Origin: Oreohelix idahoensis
Taxonomy: Eukaryota > Mollusca > Gastropoda > Stylommatophora > Oreohelicidae
NCBI GenBank assembly: GCA_024509875.1
Contig: JAMPIV010022935.1
Coordinates: 620,001 to 684,000, forward strand
DNA: 64,000 nucleotides
Reading direction: 5' to 3'
The notes beneath the pieces were generated by a model. It did not search any database, was not told the origin of the DNA, and worked only from the letters and a program-made list of their open reading frames with translations. Positions 56,750 to 64,000 of the stretch are shown here, piece by piece. Position 1 is the stretch's first letter. Every line of letters begins with the position of its first letter. The translations under genes were made by a program, and so were the position numbers.

Positions 56750-59137
56750 GTGTGGGTATGGTCTCTTCATCAGATACAATTCACTTAGATGGTGACAGTT
56801 AGAATAGTTATCAAAATTGTCTTGGGGATACAAATTCAGATCATTTACCCATTGAAATAACACTAAAAGATAATTACAAACCTAACAAACTGGTAGAAAA
56901 ACCAAAATTTTACTATAATAAAGCTAATTGGGTAGCTTTTCAGGTAGAAATGGAAGAGATAAAAAAAGAATAATATAGAAAATGAAAATATAGATGTATT
57001 TGCAGATAATCTCACAAAAGAAATATTACTAAAAGCTGTTAAACATATCCCAAATGCATATATGCCAGAACACATAATTCCACACCGCATTAAGGAAGCA
57101 AAGAAGAATGAACATTGGAACAAAAACCCAGTACCATGGTGGACAGTTAGATGTACAGAAATTCAAAAACAAAGAAAACAAGCTTTACAAGAATATAGAA
57201 AGCATAGATTTGAAGATAATTTAGATATTTATGAGAACATAAGAAATGAATCAAACAGAATAATACTAAAGGCAAAAGAAAATCATTGGAGAAGTTTCTG
57301 CCAAACACTGAACCCTACAACTAACTCTACAACAGATGTGTGGAATAAGTTAAAAGCCATTAAAGGCAGAACTAAAAATATGATAATACCTAATATAAAA
57401 AGACCTGAAATGGCAGAGACTGACTGTCAGAAAGCAGAGGTGCTGGCCAGGTACTACCATAGAGTTAGTTCTAAGGAAAATCTAGGACAGGCTGAAGTCA
57501 ACAGAAGAGCAACACTTCTTAAAAAAAACTCAGTAAAGATGTACCTTATAATACTGAAGATTTATCATATTTAAATGCAGATATTACAATGGAAGAAGTT
57601 GAAAATACAATAAAGGACAAAACAAATACATCAGCAGGGCATGACATCTTGAGCTATGAAATCTTGAAACACATACCAAAAAGTACCATAGAAATTATAA
57701 CATCCCTTTTTAACAAAATTTGGAATACAGGAAAAATTCCCAAAACATGGAAAACAGCAGTAATTATTCCAATACTAAAACCAGAAAAAGATGCCCATGA
57801 TGCCAGTTCATACAGGCCAATTTCTTTAACTTCCCATCTAGGTAAAATATTAGAAACCATAGTAAATAAAAGATTAAAGTTTTATTTGGAAAAGAATAAT
57901 TTATATAATCAAACTCAGTCAGGATTTAGGAAGAACAGATGCACTATGGATCAGATAATTAAATTGGAACAGTAAGTAAAATCAGGATTTCAAAAGAAAG
58001 AAAAAACTGTGGTAGTATTTTTAGATATAGCTAGGGCTTATGATGAATGCTGGAGAGAGGGTGATCTCTTTAAAATAAAGAAGATAGGAGTAACCGGTAA
58101 AATGTATAATTATTTAGAGAATTTTCTGCAAGATAGATATTTCACTGTTCAGGTAAACAATGATAGATCAGAACTGTATGAACAACAAAATGGAATACCC
58201 CAAGGATCAGTAATGTCTCCTTCAATTTTTACAATAATGGTAAATGATTTAGTTGAGGAATTTAATGATATAACAAATAAATTGTCACAGTTTGCAGATG
58301 ATGTTGCTATATGGAGGACTGGGAGACATCTGCCAAAATTATATAAGGATCTACAGAAGCAAATAAATAAAGTATGTAAATGGATGACAAAATGGGGTTT
58401 TCAGCTGAATTCAAATAAAACATTGGGAATGATCTTCAGTAAAGGTAGGGTTGTAAAAAAAAAAAATTATAGATATAAATATCCAAGGGCAAAACATTAA
58501 AACAGTTCAAACCACTCGATATCTAGGAATGATATTGGACCAACAGCTGAACTGGAATAAACACATAGATAAACTAGTGGAGTCTTGCAGAGGATTGACT
58601 AACTTATTAAGATATTTGAAAGGTAATGGATGGGGTGCAAGCACTAAGACAATGCTCACTTTTTATAAATCTTTTATTAGAGGAAAAATAGATTATGGAA
58701 GTATAATATATGACTCTGCTGCACACAGTAACAAGATTAAATTAGACAGAATTCAGCATCAGGCTTTATGTACAATAGCAGGTGCAATCAGATCAACATC
58801 AATGGGAGCTATAGAGGTGGCTTTAGGAATCATACCCTTGGAATTACGGAGAAAGGAGTTAAGACTAAATTACATGAACAGAGTTATGTTGGATAAGTCT
58901 CACCCAGCACATACAGCTTTTACCAGATGCCAACTAACAACTCAGGCCAAGCCAATGAATACCACTAGATATCCTACAGGATGGAAGTGTATGGAGGAAA
59001 TTGTCCATCTGCGTACATTAATTACATCAATTAATAACAGTTGTGAATACAAGCCAGTGATTCCGCCCTGGGAGATCAAGAAACCAGACACGGACTACTG
59101 TGACGTACGTCTAAGTATGACAAATGAATTTCCCTGA
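56750..59137 (+). pseudogene. LINE family Z: endonuclease end and reverse transcriptase
   Basis: In order: endonuclease end (GDTNSDHLPIEITL), linker (NPVPWWTVRCTEIQKQRKQA), RT (AGHDILSYEILKHI, SSYRPISLTSHLGKILETIV, TQSGFRKNRCTMDQIIKLEQ, stop at 57973-57975, VVVFLDIARAYDECWREGDL, QQNGIPQGSVMSPSIFTIMV, LSQFADDVAIWRTGRHLPKL, WMTKWGFQLNSNKTLGMIFS) and thumb (RYLGMILDQQLNWNKHIDKL, RGKIDYGSIIYDSAAHSN, IPPWEIKKPD). FADD is the active site. Such elements usually continue into RNase H, and a piece of one lies at 61290-61664. Frameshifts near 56971, 57545 and 58490 and a stop make it inactive. It is unrelated to copies A and B, with its own I/jockey-like order. Confidence 0.88.
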
Positions 59138-61289
59138 CTCGATGGATGATAACAGAATATTGGCCTCTCATAACTTTAGAACCCCTGATCTTCAGAATTC
59201 AACGTGGGGCTGTATACGATCTAAAGAAATCAGGGAACTCCCAGCTAACGTAGTTAGCTTCTCGAGAAATTTTTCGCACTCTCATGCGAGCAGCCTGAGA
59301 CGAAGAAAATCGGTAGACCGGGGGAAACGGAGGAATCGCAGCGGTTAACACAACGGCGAGGTACCTCGGATTCTGCTCGACTTCAAGAAAAGTGTGAAAA
59401 CCTAACACGTCTTATTTAAGTTACATTTGAGAAGTATAAATAAAGAACTCCGAAAACTGCATTTTATCGTTCGTTCTGACAGAATCCTAGTTTCACTAGC
59501 ATAGTCGGATTCCTGCTAGATTTCATCTACCTTCGTTGACTATTGGAGTGTATTCTTTCTGCGCAGACGGTAATTTATACATTAGCTTCGAGTGATCAGT
59601 GGTCTAGTTATTTCAATTTATTTCATTGGATTGTGGTGTAAATCTAACCTTATTAAATAAACCCATTTTCAAAGTTCTAGTGCAAACTAATGTTACAGCT
59701 AAAAGTATTTCCTAATACACTTGACGCGTAAATTAATTTTGCAGACGTTAAAAGGAATTATAACCAGTAAATCCAGTTTAGTTCTGTATAGATAGATGTG
59801 CTTTTAATTATTTTAACTCACGGGGAGTTTTCCTGATTTGTTAATTGACGACGCTAATAAAGTAAATAGGCTAACTGTAATTATCGCGTGTCAGATTATA
59901 ATATGATTTGTAATGCATTTCTTGTTTTGATTATCTTTCATTCAGAACGATCATTCAACCTGCATCCCAGCAATTATTAATTATATACAGAGTTCTGCCA
60001 ACTCAATTCGATAACTCCAGTAACATATGAACCTTTTTAAAGCTAAACTTGTGGCGACCTGTAATGGGCCCCGCTCCTCTGAATTTAACTGAGAATAAAG
60101 CCACCCAAGAAACACTTTTAAAATACTAGTTCATATAGTCCTTAAAAGTAAAACTGGAAGCAGAACATATTTTATTCACTGCCCTATTTGTGAAGAAAAA
60201 ACATAGGTCTACCTGAACACTGTCTGTCAAGTATATTCAGTGGATTTTACACACCCCCCGAAGAAGAACTTACCTCGGTGTTTTTTTTAACTTGTGACAT
60301 TACGGAAAAAGAAAGTTATCTCCACCAGCTGTGCCAATTTTAGGAACCACACCATACCTCACGCCTAGCCAAGTGCCTGTGCCATTAATTAGGAACTTTA
60401 TCTAAACCAACAGTAGCCTTTACGCTTCACCGTCTGGCGATTTTTTGAGACTATTTGTTACCTCGTTAAATCTGGGGCCTGACACGGAAGAAATAAGAGG
60501 ACCAGTCCATTATTCCACGGTATTAGCTGCTGTGGTAAATAATTCCTAGAGTGACAGAATTCACCATTTTGGTAAGTCTGCGTGTGTGTGTTTGTGGGAT
60601 GGCCAGCCCTAGTGTGTTTTTTTTTGAATGAAAGGAGATTTAATCTTTTCTTTACCCTTTTAATTAGTTCGACCTAGTATTAAGGTGCATTATATTCCTT
60701 GTACGGGATTTCTCCTAGCGGGATTGTGTAACTGTGTTCATTCCCCCCTCCCGTAAAATTTGTATGATTAAAGGGAGACATTTGAGAACCCTAGCTTTTC
60801 CTCTACACCCCCCCCCCTTTTTTTTTACTGTAACCCCTTGCCTCAGAGTAATAAATTTACCAGTGGGTTAAATTGCCTATCTCTGATCACCCCCCCCCCC
60901 CCTTTCTTGTCTTTTGGACCGGGTCTTGTCTGTTAGTAAATACAAATGGGAAACGGTGGATGGGATATTTCTCCTCAAAACCCCCCCTCCCCCCCCCTCT
61001 CTTCCCTTATCATATTTGTATTCTGTAACCTTTGATTTTTGACTGTAAATGTATAATTATTTGTGACTGCTTTATGATAATAAAGGTATTAATCTTTATT
61101 TGTGTTGGTTGTCGGCTGGCCCAAAACTCCAAACATTTCCATCTGTGTAGGCTGTATTCATGTACGTTGTGCGACAGAATCACCAAATCGGTGAGTGCGC
61201 CTGAGCGACTGGAACTGACAAACAATTGTTTGTTCAGAAGAGAGGTAGGAATAGTCTGTGAGAAACAGATATTGTCGTAATAAGAGACT
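59138..61289. other. Unassigned 2.1-kb stretch with C runs
   Basis: No RT, LTR ends or exons could be established. Runs of C occur at about 60811, 60890 and 60981, and TATAAATAAAGAACTCCG at about 59436 resembles promoter or polyadenylation text. It separates RT-coding from RNase H-coding LINE sequence, so it may be an insertion, but no flanking duplication was found. Confidence 0.4.
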
Positions 61290-61664
61290 GTCCTTGCTCT
61301 TCCCAGCGCTTGTGAATCTACTGCCTCATTCTCCTAAATCCTTATTCTCACAGAGCCTTCAATATTCCTCTACACTCTAAAGGGACCAATATCCATCAGC
61401 ACCCTCTCAGATAAAAATTACGACAACTACCACCTAGCAGAAATACTTAAGAAAACAAATAATATAGAAAATATTAAAAACACAGCCAATAAATATATAC
61501 AACAAATATCAAAAGACAGCATTACTGTGTACACAGATGGATCCAAGGGAGAGGATGGCAAATTGGGGATAGGAATATATATTCCAATATGGAAAATGGC
61601 AAAAGAATATAGCATCACGGAAAATACATCCATTTTCACTGCAGAGATGGTGGCAATACTAAAA
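61290..61664 (+). pseudogene. LINE RNase H fragment, cut by copy B
   Basis: The frame encodes LSDKNYDNYHLAEILKKTNN, NKYIQQISKDSITVYTDGSK (first catalytic Asp), GEDGKLGIGIYIPIW and TSIFTAEMVAILKA (Glu), then ends abruptly at the LINE copy B tail. It may be the missing downstream part of family Z. Confidence 0.75.
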
Positions 61665-64000
61665 GCTTACTTACTTACTTAGTCGTTCCCCTTCTACCGT
61701 GAGGTGTAGAGGTTTGGAAGAGAGAGAGCGCCAGACCATTCTATCAGCCGTCTTCTTCCTGGCCTGGTTCCATTCTAGTCCTCGGTCCTTCAAAGATTGT
61801 CTAATGTTGTCCTCCCAGCGGACTCTGGGTCGTCCTGGAGGTCTGGATCCCTGGCTCTGTGTTTCCCATGCTTGTCGTGGTAGCCGATCTTCTCCCATTC
61901 TGCAGACATGGCCAAACCATCTTAGTTGGGACTGTTCTATTTGGGTCTGCAGCGGATGGGATTTTAGGCCTTGACGGATCGTCTGGTTGCGGACCATGTC
62001 TCTTCTTGTTACTTCAACCACTTTCCTCAGATACCTCATTTCTGAGGTTTGGATCTGGCTTTTGTGGGTTGTAGTCATTGCCCACGACTCGCATCCATAT
62101 GTCAAGACTGGGACATAGGTGGAGCGGTATACAGCCATCTTCGTTTTCTTACCAACCTCTTTCTTGCTGAGGAATCCACGATTTATGGCTTGAAAAAGTC
62201 TCCCAGCCGCTGCTTTTCGAGTGGCCAACTCTTCTTTGATGCCCCCCTTTCGGTCCATAATAGCTCCGAGATATTTAAAGTGGTCGACCTGCTCCAGGAC
62301 CTGTTCTCCCAACTTAATCTGATGTTTTCTTTCTTCTCGTGATATCACCATGGATTTTGTTTTAGAGCTGCTTATGACCATCCCTCTCTTCTCCAGCTCT
62401 TCCTTCCAGACTTGCAGGTTGGATTGGAGATGTGCCTCTGATTTAGCAATCAGGGCAACATCATCAGCAAATGCCAGCTCCGAAATATAGACCTGTCTCA
62501 TCTTCCAGTACCCCACTGAATACTTTCTTGTTCTCTCCTTACATGCCTTTATGACATCGTCCATAAGGAGTATGAAGAGGTAAGGTGATAGGATATCACC
62601 TTGTCTAACACCAGTGGTGGTCCTGAACTCTTCTGACTTATGGTTTGCTGTCCTCACATAATTTCTGCAAGACTTGTAGAAGCTCTGTATAGCATGAATC
62701 AGAGGTGCTGGAATATTCTTCCTTGCCAAACAGTCCCAAAGTTTGCTCCAGGGGACCCTGTCAAACGCCTTTTCCAGATCTATGAAACAAAGATGGATCT
62801 CACTCTTATACTCAAGGGCCTTTTCACTCAGCTGTCTGAGTGTGAAGATTAGGTCTTGAGTACTTCGGTTTGCTCGGAATCCGCACTGGACCTCATCCAA
62901 TTGTGGCTCAGCTAGGCGTCGGAGTCTCTGCTCTAGGATTCTAGAGTAGATTTTACCAGGGACACTGAGAAGGGATATGCCTCTATGGTTTCCACATTGT
63001 CGATTGTCACCCTTTTTGAAAATTGGTGTTATGATGGCAATCTCCCAATCCTTTGGTATGGTCTTGTTGCACCATGCTGCCTGTAGGACCTTTAAGAGTA
63101 ATAGGTCGCCTGATGCTCCCATGTACTTAACCATTTCTGGTGTTATACCATCATGCCCTGCTGCTTTGCCCATCTTGATTTTCTCTAGTGCTGCCCTCAG
63201 TTCTTCCATCTTTATGTCATCTTCACCATCATTGGTTTTCTCTTCTGTGCTAGTGGTTATCATTTCTGATGCTTCATCATGCTCACCATCCAGGAGTTCT
63301 GAGAAATATTCTTCCATCTTTCCATTACTTCCTTCGGGGCAGTAAGCAATTTGCCTTGCTTGTCCTTTATAAATTTGAGAGGGCATTGTTTTTCTTTCCT
63401 CATGTTCTTTAGGGTCTTATAGAACAATTTCTGGTTTTCTTGTGCATCTTTTTCTAGCTTTTCTCCAAATGCTTCCCAGGACTTCTGTTTTGCTGCTAGC
63501 ACTTTGTTCTTTGCTTCTGTTCTGAGTGTCACATATTCTCTATATTTTTCCATTTGTCCTGTTGTGTTTTTAGCTCCTAAGTATTGTTTCCATGCCATTT
63601 TCTTCTCTCTATTTTCTCTTTGACTTCCTCTGTCCACCAAGGTGTCCTCTTTCTCTGGTTCCCAAGTCGGACTTCACCGCATGCTTCTGCAGCAGCTGTC
63701 TTTATGATATCCTTGAATTTATTCCAGAGGGTTTCCAAGTCATCAGGTCGTTCTTCTGTGTTGCTCACTGCTGTAGCAATAAGCCCCTGATATCTGGTCT
63801 TAATTTCTGGCTCTCTCAGCTTGTAGGTCCTAATGCTCATTTCTCCTGTTCGTTTGATTGTTAGCAGGTAGTGATCACTTCCAATCTCTGGCCCCCTCCA
63901 GACTCTTGCATCTCGGACATATCTGAATGAGCTTCTCCGAACAATGGCATAGTCGATCACTGACTTCTCATTCTTAGTTGGTTCACATCTAGTGTATGCA
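61665..64000 (-). pseudogene. LINE copy B, RT nearly intact, runs off the window
   Basis: It is the same family as copy A, on the - strand, ending in AAGT repeats (61665-61680). The frame 61671-63386 (about 550 codons of homology) is open from the end of the linker through RT ([91 protein letters not shown]) to RWFGHVCRMGEDRLPRQA and PRVRWEDNIRQSLKDRGLEW. Further 5' there are one-base deletions near 63317 and 63612 and a 63-bp in-frame loss near 63855. The endonuclease N-terminus lies beyond 64000. It supplies the reference for copy A's defects. Confidence 0.93.

Noticed and set aside
59138..61289. An LTR element inserted between the RT and RNase H parts of one LINE
   Set aside because: No TG...CA ends or flanking duplication could be placed, and the RT and RNase H pieces cannot be shown to come from the same copy.

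Overview
This is nuclear DNA from an animal. It is AT-rich and intron-rich, and it is packed with transposable elements. The host gene and the retrotransposon types suggest a non-vertebrate metazoan; some retrotransposon tails resemble those I associate with molluscs, but the sequence does not fix the phylum.

The one host gene I can name is BBS5, a ciliary BBSome subunit. It lies on the + strand from 2632 to 31110. Twelve coding exons with GT-AG junctions can be placed by translation and splice phase. One short penultimate exon, expected to be about 28 nt, is not visible. Its introns hold most of the interest. They carry an inverted-repeat hairpin (intron 1), two tRNA-derived SINEs and a piggyBac-like MITE (intron 2), a 5.8-kb composite DNA transposon with a decayed unfamiliar transposase and a nested mariner (intron 7), an RT-coding LINE (intron 9), a hAT-type MITE with a SINE inside it and a solo LTR inside another repeat (intron 10), and two LINE 3' ends, one on each strand (intron 11).

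From 31 to 64 kb no complete host gene is recognised. The region has a piggyBac-like MITE (32.4-33.2 kb), a 5'-truncated LINE copy with target duplication (35.9-38.5 kb), a complete Tigger/pogo element (39.2-41.8 kb), and a segmental duplication (43.4-45.1 kb) whose second copy was hit by a dispersed repeat, a Helitron inside that repeat, and a LINE. Beyond it lie SINEs (47.1-47.8 kb), the last coding exon of an unidentified single-pass membrane protein on the - strand (54570-54767), a truncated Helitron with helicase coding (56.4-56.7 kb), an RT-coding LINE (56.8-59.1 kb), and a second copy of the 35.9-kb LINE on the - strand that runs off the window end. Three other short stretches look like possible host exons, at low confidence.

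Nothing here forms an operon or pathway. The interactions visible are between mobile elements: a SINE whose 3' tail matches a LINE in the same window, non-autonomous elements beside coding relatives, and nested insertions whose empty sites can be read from paralogous copies. All coordinates and splice sites were read by eye.
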